A DNA stretch of 7,006 nucleotides from contig JAUIEY010000102.1 of assembly GCA_030429685.1 (NCBI GenBank), forward strand, positions 1 through 7,006. Direction: 5' to 3'. The DNA is from Gammaproteobacteria bacterium (GTDB taxonomy: Bacteria; Pseudomonadota; Gammaproteobacteria; Steroidobacterales; GCA-2729495). Shown piece after piece: positions 1 through 6,752 of the stretch; position 1 is the first letter of the stretch, and every line of letters begins with the position of its first letter. Position numbers and translations under genes: made by a program. The notes beneath the pieces were generated by a model. That model was not told the origin of the DNA. It made no database searches and saw only the letters and a list, made by a program, of their open reading frames with translations.

Positions 1-690
1 ACGTTACTGGCCAATGTCGCTATTTATCAGAATGATTACAAGGACAGACAGGTAGGTGTCACGATCACAGATCCGGTCACCATGTGGCCTGCTTCGGGAA
101 TCATCAACGCGGCTAAAGCCGAAACCAAAGGCTTCGAGGTTGACCTGACCTGGCGGCCGATTGATGCGCTGACGCTGGCTGCCGCTTATTCATATACCGA
201 TGCCGAGTGGACCGACTTTAACTACACCGAAATCAGGGCGGCCGCGGGCGGCACCGTAACCCCAAAAGATCAGGCGATATGCGGAAACGCGCTGGGTGAC
301 TGCTCCGGCGCATCCGTGGCAGGCGTCCCTGAGGACGCACTGACGTTGCTCGCCGACTATAGGGCGCCCGTGTCGGATTCGCTGGAGGGTTTTGTCAATG
401 TCATAGCGGCATTCCAGGGGCAACGCAATGTTTATGACCGCGTCAACACCGCAAAAATAGATGACTACTGGAATGTTGATGCGCAGGTAGGCGTGCAGGC
501 TGAAGGTTGGAGCCTGGCCCTCTATTCGACCAATCTGTTCGATGACGACACGCCGCGCTGGGGCCAGGGGTACAACGATTTTCGCGACGGCATGTACGGC
601 GGTATGGGCGGTCAGCCACGCGACGAGACGGTATTTGCGATTCTGCCGCCACCACGAATGATCGGTTTGCGCGCCACCGTCAATTTCTGA
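1..690 (+). CDS. TonB-dependent receptor, C-terminal part (5' end outside window)
   Basis: The frame is open from base 1 and ends at TGA 688-690, giving the last 229 residues of an outer-membrane beta-barrel. The sequence alternates amphipathic beta-strands with acidic or aromatic loops, such as the strand LTLAAAYSYTDAEWTD, a GFEVDLTWRP strand and the late strand WSLALYSTNLFDDDTPRW. It ends in LRATVNF, the aromatic C-terminal signature recognised by the Bam machinery. A CGNALGDC loop near residues 89-96 could form a disulfide. Such receptors take up siderophores, vitamin B12, oligosaccharides or other large ligands using TonB/ExbBD energy. The plug and N-terminus are missing, so the substrate cannot be assigned. 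A strong terminator follows, so this is the end of its transcription unit. Family assignment is firm; the ligand is unknown. Confidence 0.88.
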   Translation, partial: TLLANVAIYQNDYKDRQVGVTITDPVTMWPASGIINAAKAETKGFEVDLTWRPIDALTLAAAYSYTDAEWTDFNYTEIRAAAGGTVTPKDQAICGNALGDCSGASVAGVPEDALTLLADYRAPVSDSLEGFVNVIAAFQGQRNVYDRVNTAKIDDYWNVDAQVGVQAEGWSLALYSTNLFDDDTPRWGQGYNDFRDGMYGGMGGQPRDETVFAILPPPRMIGLRATVNF

Positions 691-716
691 TTTTTTCCGC
701 AGGGATTCAGGCAGCA

Positions 717-746
717 GCGCCGGCTATCAATAGCCGGCGCTTTTTT
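717..746 (+). terminator. Rho-independent terminator after the TonB-dependent receptor gene
   Basis: A perfect 10-bp inverted repeat (GCGCCGGCTA at 717-726, TAGCCGGCGC at 731-740) encloses a TCAA tetraloop and is followed at once by six T residues (741-746). It starts 27 bases after the receptor stop codon. It separates the receptor from the downstream operon, which therefore needs its own promoter between about 747 and 826. I could not identify convincing -35/-10 boxes there. Confidence 0.93.
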
Positions 747-826
747 CTGTGACGTAGGCAGAGCTGAGATTTAGCAGGCATTTTTGTTATCGTTGCACCT
801 TGCTGGGGAATGCTGGTGGCCTGACA

Positions 827-1999
827 ATGCCCGGGTTTTTTGCTGCTTGGCGCGCATATCGCAACTTTAAAGCCTTACCTTCGGAATGGCGGCGCATCGT
901 TATTTACAGCGAAAGCGGTCAGGACTGGCATCATTTCGCGTCCATCATTCGTGTGTTGGCTGAGCGCGGTGAAAAGGTCTGCTACCTGACATCGGACCCG
1001 CAGGATGCCGGGCTCAGCGAGTCGCACGAAAACATCCGCGCCTTCTCCATTGGCAGCGGCATAATCCGCACCGTCTGCTTTCAGTTCCTCGAAGCGGGCG
1101 TCATGTTGATGACCATGGTGGATTTCAACAACCTGCAACTCAAGCGCTCGGTCAACCCGGTCAGCTACGCCTTTATGTTTCACTCGCTGATCAGCGTACA
1201 CATGGCCGATCACGCGGATTCATACGATCACTATGATGCCGTGCTCTGTGCCGGGCCGCACCAGATGCGCGAGCTGCGCAAACGCGAGGCTATGCTCGGC
1301 CAATCGGCCAAGCAATTGTTTGAACACGGCTATGAACGACTCGAAAACCTGATGGCTGAGCGTCGTGCGCCACCGCCCTGGAACAGTGACGCGGAAATTC
1401 ACGTGCTGCTGGCACCGTCATGGGGCGATGAAACCATCCTGAATGTATGCGGGGTGGAACTCGTGGATGAACTGATGGCCGCCGGTTTTCGCGTCACATT
1501 GCGGCCGCACTACCAGACCCGCTGGAACACACCGGAAGTTATTGACCGTATTGCTGACAAGTATCGGGATCATCCCCAATTTGCCCTGATGGAGCAGATG
1601 GGCGAGTCCGATTCACTGTTTGACTCGCACGTGATGATCACCGACTGGTCCGGTGCCGGCATGGATTACGGTATGGGCCTGGAAAAACCCGTTTTGTATA
1701 TTGATGTACCGCCTAAAGCGCGTAATGACTGGTGGCCGGAGTTGGGCATCGAGCCATTCGAAATGTTTGTGCGGGACAAGATCGGCGCCATTGCGGCTCC
1801 CGATAAATTGCAGGACGTGCCGCAACTGATCCGGGGCATGCTGCAGGAGCCCGCGGCTTTTCGGGCGCGCGTGGAAGAACTGCGCCGGGAATGGGTATTC
1901 AATCTGGGTAGCAGCGCGCCTGCCGCGGCCGATGCGGTAGCCGAACTGGCGCGGCAGGCCGACAGCCGCGAACCGCAGCAGCAAGGGATGGCATCATGA
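827..1999 (+). CDS. CDP-glycerol glycerophosphotransferase-like protein (TagB/TagF-type fold)
   Basis: The protein is 390 residues from ATG 827. A TTG at 800 would add nine residues but has no Shine-Dalgarno, whereas GGTGG at 815-819 lies 7 bases before 827. The N-terminus is an amphipathic, possibly membrane-associating helix (FFAAWRAYRNFKAL), followed by a Rossmann-like strand (RRIVIYSESGQDW). The C-terminal half has the marks of the glycerophosphotransferase family (Pfam Glyphos_transf): an LRPHY motif with His228, in the place of the family's RPHP, and TDWSGAGMDYGMGLEKPVLYI with Asp273, Ser275 and Asp280, matching the family's SDYSS...DY...KPVL block. Members transfer phosphoglycerol or polyol phosphates from CDP-activated donors to wall teichoic acid, capsule or glycolipid acceptors on the cytoplasmic membrane face. 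There are no membrane helices. The stop overlaps the next start (ATGA), so it is the first gene of a coupled envelope operon. The donor and acceptor are not known, and another GT-B-like function is possible. Confidence 0.68.
   Translation: MPGFFAAWRAYRNFKALPSEWRRIVIYSESGQDWHHFASIIRVLAERGEKVCYLTSDPQDAGLSESHENIRAFSIGSGIIRTVCFQFLEAGVMLMTMVDFNNLQLKRSVNPVSYAFMFHSLISVHMADHADSYDHYDAVLCAGPHQMRELRKREAMLGQSAKQLFEHGYERLENLMAERRAPPPWNSDAEIHVLLAPSWGDETILNVCGVELVDELMAAGFRVTLRPHYQTRWNTPEVIDRIADKYRDHPQFALMEQMGESDSLFDSHVMITDWSGAGMDYGMGLEKPVLYIDVPPKARNDWWPELGIEPFEMFVRDKIGAIAAPDKLQDVPQLIRGMLQEPAAFRARVEELRREWVFNLGSSAPAAADAVAELARQADSREPQQQGMAS
1983..1988 (+). promoter_or_regulatory. Ribosome binding site of the YejM-like gene
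   Basis: AAGGGA lies 7 bases before ATG 1996, inside the 3' end of the upstream gene. It supports the start that overlaps the upstream stop codon (ATGA) and hence translational coupling. Confidence 0.6.
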
Positions 2000-3792
2000 C
2001 TGAACCGCAACCCGTAACCCGGGGCCTGTTAATTCGCTGGAGTGCCTGGTTCGGCATTCTGAATGCCGGCTTGTTTGCCCTGATCGGGGTGCGCTACCTG
2101 CTGATATTCGGCTGGCCGGATGATGCGCTGGCGGCACTCTACGTTGCACTTGCTTACATCGGTCAGTTTGCCGTGCTGGGCTATTTGCCGCTGGCACTGC
2201 TCGGTTGCCTGGTGGCCTTGCTGTGGCCACGCAAAGCCGTGTTGCTGTCGCTGGGAGTAGTGGCAGGATCGTTCGGTCTAAGCCTGATGGTGCTCGATAC
2301 CAATGTTTTCGAGCAGTACCGGTTTCATCTCAGTGCCTTGTCGGTTGCGCTCTTCGATACCTCAACCTGGGTGCTCACCGGCGTGGTGTTCCTCGCCTTG
2401 CTCGGCTTTCAGGCCATGCTGGCCGGTTCGGTCTGGAAGTTTGTTACCGCGAGGCGCGCGCGTCGCGGCGGCTGGCTCGCCGCTGCGCTGATACTGGTCT
2501 GGTGCGGCGGGCAGGGCATCCATATCTGGGCCGATGCCACAGCGCATACGGCAGTTACCGGTTTTACCCGTTTTATGCCGTTATACTTTCCGCTCAAGGC
2601 CAAGCGGCGACTGGCCAAACTTGGCTGGGTGGACCCGGCCGAAGTGGAGAAACAACGCCTGTTGCGTCGGGCCAATGCGCCTGACAGCGGGCAGCTGCGT
2701 TATCCGCTGGCGCCAATGCAATGCTCAACCGACACGGCGTTGCCGAATATTGCTGTCATCGTCATCGATGCGTTGCGTCCTGATCGCATTGATGCGCAGC
2801 GCACCCCGGCGCTGGCGGCATTTGCTGCCGAGGCGCAGCAGTTCACCGATCACTACAGCGGCGGGAATTCGTCGCGGATGGGATTCTTTTCGCTGTTTTA
2901 CGGCCTGCCCAGCACTTACTGGCAAAGTTTTTACGATCTGCAGCGTCCGCCGGTGCTGATGCAGCAGCTCGATGCGCACGGCTATGAGGTAATGGCATTC
3001 AGCGCCGTTGGCTTTGGCAGTCCGGCGCAGATTGACCGTACCCTGTTTGCCGCGACTCCGCCCACGTCCCGCCGCACGCCGGGCGAGCACACTTATGGCA
3101 GCGACAACAGTGCAATCACCGTGCTGTGGGAGCAATGGCTCACGCAGCGTGCCGATCCCGCTCGGCCATGGTTTGGTTTGCTCTATTACGACCCGGGCAA
3201 ATTTGCCGTCGGTCAGCCCGCAGGTTTTCCCGCGGAATGGAGCGAAGCGCGCAAACTCGAGGCGGGTTACATGGCCCGTCTGGGGGCGAATGACCGGGAA
3301 ATTGCTGCGGTGCTGGCGACACTGGATGCGGTGGACAATGATCGCGACACGCTGGTGATCATTACCAGTGACCATGGCTATGAATTCGACGAACTCGGGC
3401 TTGGTTACCTCGGGCACGCCAGCAATTACGGTGAATGGCAGTTGCGCGCCACGCTGTTGATGCGCTGGCCGGGTCGCGAACCGCGTATTTTCCGGCATCG
3501 CAGCGCGCATCAGGATGTTCCGGCAACCCTGCTTGAGGAAGTTTTCGGCTGCAGCAATCCGCCGTCAGATTACAGCAGCGGCAGCAACCTGTTCGCCGGC
3601 AAAGAATGGGAATGGATGATTGCCGGCAGTTACACCTCGCATGCCATCGTCGAGCCCGGGCAACTTGTGGTGAGTTACCCGGGCGGGCTAATTGAGCTGC
3701 TGGGCAAAGACTATCGCCCCGATGCTGCGTTGGAGTTGCACCCTGCTGTCATGCAGGAAGCGATGAGCGAGATGCGGCGCTTCTTTAAATGA
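1996..3792 (+). CDS. YejM/PbgA(LapC)-like inner-membrane protein: five-helix N-domain plus periplasmic sulfatase/phosphatase-superfamily domain
   Basis: This is 598 residues, close to E. coli YejM (586), and similar along its whole length. Five hydrophobic segments lie at roughly residues 12-38, 45-75, 80-100, 122-145 and 158-178 (the DUF3413 region). The last is followed by GIHIWADA, matching YejM's HVVYIWADA. A periplasmic alkaline-phosphatase-superfamily domain begins near residue 250 (NIAVIVIDALRPDR, Asp258), with HYSGGNSSRMGFFSLFYG (Ser292/Ser293 at the nucleophile position), TSDHGYEF (Asp459, His460) and GHASNYGEW (His474). E. coli YejM regulates LpxC turnover through LapB and binds lipid A/cardiolipin; LtaS and OpgB relatives transfer phosphoglycerol. 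Unlike E. coli YejM, which I recall as lacking the DHG motif, this protein keeps the metal-ligand-type residues, so catalytic activity is possible. It overlaps both neighbours by ATGA. The family is secure, but the role as sensor, hydrolase or phosphoglycerol transferase is not settled. Confidence 0.87.
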   Translation: MTEPQPVTRGLLIRWSAWFGILNAGLFALIGVRYLLIFGWPDDALAALYVALAYIGQFAVLGYLPLALLGCLVALLWPRKAVLLSLGVVAGSFGLSLMVLDTNVFEQYRFHLSALSVALFDTSTWVLTGVVFLALLGFQAMLAGSVWKFVTARRARRGGWLAAALILVWCGGQGIHIWADATAHTAVTGFTRFMPLYFPLKAKRRLAKLGWVDPAEVEKQRLLRRANAPDSGQLRYPLAPMQCSTDTALPNIAVIVIDALRPDRIDAQRTPALAAFAAEAQQFTDHYSGGNSSRMGFFSLFYGLPSTYWQSFYDLQRPPVLMQQLDAHGYEVMAFSAVGFGSPAQIDRTLFAATPPTSRRTPGEHTYGSDNSAITVLWEQWLTQRADPARPWFGLLYYDPGKFAVGQPAGFPAEWSEARKLEAGYMARLGANDREIAAVLATLDAVDNDRDTLVIITSDHGYEFDELGLGYLGHASNYGEWQLRATLLMRWPGREPRIFRHRSAHQDVPATLLEEVFGCSNPPSDYSSGSNLFAGKEWEWMIAGSYTSHAIVEPGQLVVSYPGGLIELLGKDYRPDAALELHPAVMQEAMSEMRRFFK

Positions 3793-5207
3793 AGCGGGTC
3801 GCGCTCACCGCAGCTTTATGGTGGTGTGCCGCAGCGGTGGCCGAGCCGATTACGGTAGTGGCGGGGCAGACGCAACTTGTTTTTGACGGTAGCAGTCCGC
3901 TGCCGGTTGCCTGGACCCTGTGCGCACCGGACTGCAACCAGACCGACGCCCGGCGCGCGGAGTTATTCGCGCCGGGTGACGGGTACCTGCAGCTTGAGGG
4001 GCTGGCGGCGTCTGCTGGTGTCGCGCCGGTGGTTGTTACCGAAGCCGAAACCGTTACCGTAGACTTCAGCCTGCCGCAGGGCCGGCTGGTGTACCGCCTG
4101 TCGCGGCTGCGTCCCGAGGTGCAGCTGGAGCTGCCGGCCGCCGCGGCGCTTACGCTGGCCACCGGGCAGCGTTTTGTTCCCGAGCAGTTGCCTGGTTTTG
4201 GCCAGATCTACAGCCGGGTGCGGCCGCTGCAGGTCAGCGATGCCGGGCAGCAGCTGTTTGACGAGCAACTCGCCGCAGGGGAGCTTCGCCGGCAACCGCA
4301 GCAACCGGTCTGGGCCGGCATCCGCAACCGCTACTGGACGGTGCTTGCGCAAGTACCCGGCGGAGGGGAAATCGTGCTGGCATTGCCCGCGGCCGATCAG
4401 CCGCGGGTCAGTGTGGACGGGCAACGCCGCTATCGCCTGTATGCGGGGCCGGTGGAGTGGCAGGCCTTAAGGAGTGTCGACCCGGTACTTAGCGAGCTGC
4501 TGTTCGCAGCTCTGTGGGATTTTCTGCGCGCGCTGACCTTTGGCATGATGATGCTGTTCGGCCTGATTCACGGTGTAGTGGGGAATCACGGGCTGGCCAT
4601 TATCCTGCTGTCGCTGACCGTCAAAATACTGATGTACCCGCTTACCGCGCTGGCGGATCGGTGGCAACGGGAAGTCAACCAGATAAACAGCCTGCTGCAG
4701 CCGGAACTGGCCGCGATACGCCGACAGTTCAAGGGCGAGGAGGCGCATAAGCAGGTGCTGGCTGTGTACCGGAAACACCGTGTCAGCCAGTTCTATACCT
4801 TCAAAAGTGCGGCCGGTTTTTTGATTCAAATTCCGGTATTTATAGCCGCTTTTGACATGCTGGCTGAGAATTTTGCGTTTAATGAGGTGGGCTTTTTGTG
4901 GATGGCCGACCTGGCCAAACCGGACCATTTCGCCGCACTGCCGTTTGTGCTGCCGTTTTTCGGCGGCTATCTGAACCTGTTGCCGTTTCTGATGACCATG
5001 CTCAGCGTGCTGGCGGCGGTGCTGCAGCGGGAGGCGACTTTGACAGCGGAGCTGCAGCGGCAACAGAGTATCCGGCTGTACCTGATGGCGGCAGCCTTTT
5101 TTGTGCTGTTTTATACCTTCCCGGCGGGCATGGTTCTGTACTGGACTTCGTCCAATCTTTTTCACCTGCTTAAAGTGGAGTCGGGCAGATTTTTCGTGCG
5201 AGAATGA
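3789..5207 (+). CDS. YidC/Oxa1-family membrane insertase paralogue, divergent
   Basis: This is 472 residues, starting at ATG 3789 overlapping the previous stop. Residues 1-18 look like a cleavable signal peptide ending AVA before EP, rather than the uncleaved first membrane anchor of proteobacterial YidC. A periplasmic beta-rich region (about 19-235) includes WAGIRNRYWTVLAQ, comparable to the WxxxxxxYF segment of YidC P1, but is shorter than E. coli P1. The core insertase domain follows: GNHGLAIILLSLTVKILMYPLT (membrane segment with Lys279), a charged cytoplasmic hairpin (about 286-335), IQIPVFIAAFDML, and the final signature FPAGMVLYWTSSNL from residue 444. Core YidC inserts membrane proteins at the inner membrane. 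Here the groove arginine is replaced by Lys279, the usual NPLGG motif is absent and the C-terminus (SGRFFVRE) lacks the long basic ribosome-binding tail. The context is not the rpmH-rnpA-yidC locus, so this is probably a specialised second copy serving the operon. The family call is strong; client specificity is inference. Confidence 0.88.
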   Translation: MKRVALTAALWWCAAAVAEPITVVAGQTQLVFDGSSPLPVAWTLCAPDCNQTDARRAELFAPGDGYLQLEGLAASAGVAPVVVTEAETVTVDFSLPQGRLVYRLSRLRPEVQLELPAAAALTLATGQRFVPEQLPGFGQIYSRVRPLQVSDAGQQLFDEQLAAGELRRQPQQPVWAGIRNRYWTVLAQVPGGGEIVLALPAADQPRVSVDGQRRYRLYAGPVEWQALRSVDPVLSELLFAALWDFLRALTFGMMMLFGLIHGVVGNHGLAIILLSLTVKILMYPLTALADRWQREVNQINSLLQPELAAIRRQFKGEEAHKQVLAVYRKHRVSQFYTFKSAAGFLIQIPVFIAAFDMLAENFAFNEVGFLWMADLAKPDHFAALPFVLPFFGGYLNLLPFLMTMLSVLAAVLQREATLTAELQRQQSIRLYLMAAAFFVLFYTFPAGMVLYWTSSNLFHLLKVESGRFFVRE

Positions 5208-5213
5208 CTCCCC

Positions 5214-5450
5214 ATGCCGGGCAAGGATCACACCTCTACTCTGACAGGGCTGCAAAAAGCCCTCAAAGGGGCGCGCACGGTTGGCGGCCTCGACGTGATC
5301 TATACCAAGCTCGCGGTGGATCTGCAGAACCTTAATCGCAACAACGCCGACAAGGTCATTGACGGCTGCCTGAATGTTCTCTGCGAGAGCACGGAAAGCG
5401 ACGCGGTCATGCTGGGCTTCTTTGATGCGGCCGGCGAACGCTTTGCCCGC
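5214..5450 (+). CDS. N-terminal fragment of a probable GAF-domain sensor protein, cut at the junction
   Basis: The gene starts at ATG 5214, six bases after the YidC-like stop, so it is probably the fourth gene of the operon. About 75-80 residues look native: a helical lead (LQKALKGARTVGGLDVIYTKLA), then NADKVIDGCLNVLCEST and SDAVMLGFFDAAGERF. This resembles the start of GAF-type signalling modules of diguanylate cyclases, hybrid kinases or related sensors, where a helix leads into the first GAF strands. After about 5440-5460 the frame continues to TAG 5631-5633, but that stretch is antisense to a high-G+C receptor gene and is not native. The effector domain is missing, so the output (c-di-GMP, kinase or transcription) cannot be told. 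The GAF call is tentative. The end coordinate is approximate because the join cannot be fixed to a base. Confidence 0.5.
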
Positions 5451-5465
5451 GACGCGCAGGGGCCC
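5425..5465. other. Junction between two unrelated DNA segments
   Basis: Left of this interval the plus-strand sensor gene reads naturally. Right of it the plus frame loses sense, while a minus-strand TonB-dependent receptor reads naturally and stops making sense when followed leftwards into the interval. Base composition rises across it (33 of 60 G+C at 5281-5340, 45 of 60 at 5581-5640 by hand count). Both genes are cut in mid-domain. There is no insertion-sequence end, integrase, direct repeat or tRNA at the join. The sequence around 5433-5452 reads plausibly in both proteins (GERFAR forward, GKAFAG reverse), which could hide a short microhomology. A chimeric assembly or clone is the likeliest cause; a real recombination event is the alternative. 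Confidence 0.75.
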
Positions 5466-6749
5466 GAGGTGAACCTTGGCGCCGAGGTATCCGAGGGCGC
5501 GTCCCGATTGCGCCCCGCCCGTATCGTAGCTGTCGTAGAGCCCGACGCGCCCCGTTTGCACGTCGGACTTGGCCACCGCGCCCGGGACGGCGAAACGCGC
5601 CGCCGCGGCGAACGCCCCGCCCTCGACGCTTAACATCGACGAGACCGCGTGGTGCACCATGGCGTTGGCGCTCGCGCGTTGGGCGCGGCGCCCCTCACCG
5701 AACCCCAGCGTCGACACCACGTCCACCCCGGCGAAGTTTTTGGGCGTGAGCGCGGTGTACGCCACGGTGCGGCCGCGAAGCGGAAAGCCGACCTCGCTCT
5801 TGACCGTGGTGCCGACGCGGGGCGCGGCGAGGCGATAACGCACGCTCCCCGCGGTGGCGAACGGCCCCTGGTCGAGGCGGAAGCTCCCCTTGTCCACGGC
5901 CACTTCCGACACGAGCTCGGGGATGATGAACGCGAGATCGAGGTACCCGTGGCCGTGCACGTGCCCTGGCTCGCCGAGGGGCACGCCGTTGACGCGCATC
6001 TCAATGTCACTGCCATGGGCCACATCGAACCCACGGAGATAAAGCTGGGGCGCTTTGCCCTCCGCCCCGTGCTGAACCACGAGGAGCCCCGGCACCCGGC
6101 GGAGGAGGTCCTCGGCGCTCTTGGTGTTGGTGTCGCCGAGCGCCTGGCGGTCAATGACCTGGGACGAGGCCGACGCGCCGAGGGCGCGCCCGCGGACCAC
6201 CGTCAGGACCGACGCCTCGCTCTCCGCCGCGCCGGCGGGGGCGTCGGGGGTTCGAGCCGGCGCCTCCGTCGGCTCTGCCGCCGAGGGGGATTCCGCCTTC
6301 GCCTCGGGCAGCGGCGCGGGGGCGTGAAAGTGCACCGGCACCGCCAATGTAATTGGCCGGGGCTCGCCCCCTTTGGTGCCGGGAGTAAAATGCCATTGCT
6401 TCATCGTGGCGATGGCTTCGCCGTCAAACGCCGCGCCCCCCGAGTGGGCGATCTCCACGTTCGACACCGTGCCGTCGGCGGCCACCGTGACCAGAAGCTC
6501 AACGTGAACCTCACCCTGGTCCCCCGCCGTCTCCAACGGATAGCGGAGGGGGGCCCGGTGGACCGGCACCGGAGGGACGAGCGGCGCGCTGTCCGCTTCG
6601 TCCTCCAGCAGGAGTTTCTGCTTCCCCTTCTCGTCGTGCGCGGCGGCGCTCGGCGCCATCAGTAGCCCGAGCGCGAGCGGCAGGCATGCCGCCCGCGCGC
6701 CGAGGCGCTTCGGTGCTACAATACGCAACAAGAACGGGCGGGCGCGCAA
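5442..6749 (-). CDS. TonB-dependent receptor with fused N-terminal TonB-like domain, C-terminal barrel missing
   Basis: The proposed start is TTG 6749, three bases after the upstream stop. TTG codons at residues 7 and 8 are alternatives, and no strong Shine-Dalgarno is seen. Residues about 9-37 form a signal peptide (LPLALGLLMAPSAAA, cleavage before HDEK). Residues about 55-142 match a TonB C-terminal domain: GEVHVELLVTVAADGTVSNV, then FDGEAIATMKQWHFTPGT and LAVPVHF. A Pro/Ala/Glu linker (143-178) follows. A TonB-box-like SVLTVV (180-185) precedes a plug domain (about 186-308) with SAEDLLRRVPGLLVVQH, LYLRGFDVAHGSDIEMRVNG and a histidine-rich HVHGHGYLDLAFIIPE. The first barrel strands run to about residue 436, where the junction cuts the gene; a whole barrel would need several hundred more residues. 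Receptors with this built-in TonB-like domain are, to my knowledge, mainly seen in Myxococcota. The ligand is unknown. The open frame runs on to 4467, but that part is antisense to the YidC-like gene. Confidence 0.82.
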
Positions 6750-6752
6750 GCG

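Noticed and set aside
800..826. TTG 800 as start of the glycerophosphotransferase-like gene
   Set aside because: No Shine-Dalgarno precedes it, and ATG 827 has a GGTGG at suitable spacing with a better N-terminal helix. It cannot be fully excluded.
747..826. Promoter for the operon
   Set aside because: A promoter is expected after the terminator. The best -10-like string (TGTTAT at 785-790) has no credible -35 partner, so I do not annotate one.
2725..3510. 261-codon minus-strand open frame inside the YejM-like gene
   Set aside because: It lies wholly antisense to the conserved sulfatase-superfamily domain, has no recognisable motif and has no independent ribosome binding site.
5400..5480. 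Insertion sequence, attachment site or transposon end at the junction
   Set aside because: No inverted repeat, target duplication, tRNA end or recombinase gene is visible around the join.
5451..5633. C-terminal extension of the plus-strand sensor frame beyond the junction
   Set aside because: The residues are antisense to the receptor barrel and plug-side sequence and show low-complexity Arg/Ala/Glu character, so I do not treat them as part of the sensor protein.
5649..6665. 338-codon plus-strand open frame over the receptor region
   Set aside because: It is antisense to a receptor with clear signal peptide, TonB-like and plug motifs. Its translation is Arg/Gly/His-rich with no recognisable fold, as expected from G+C-rich antisense.
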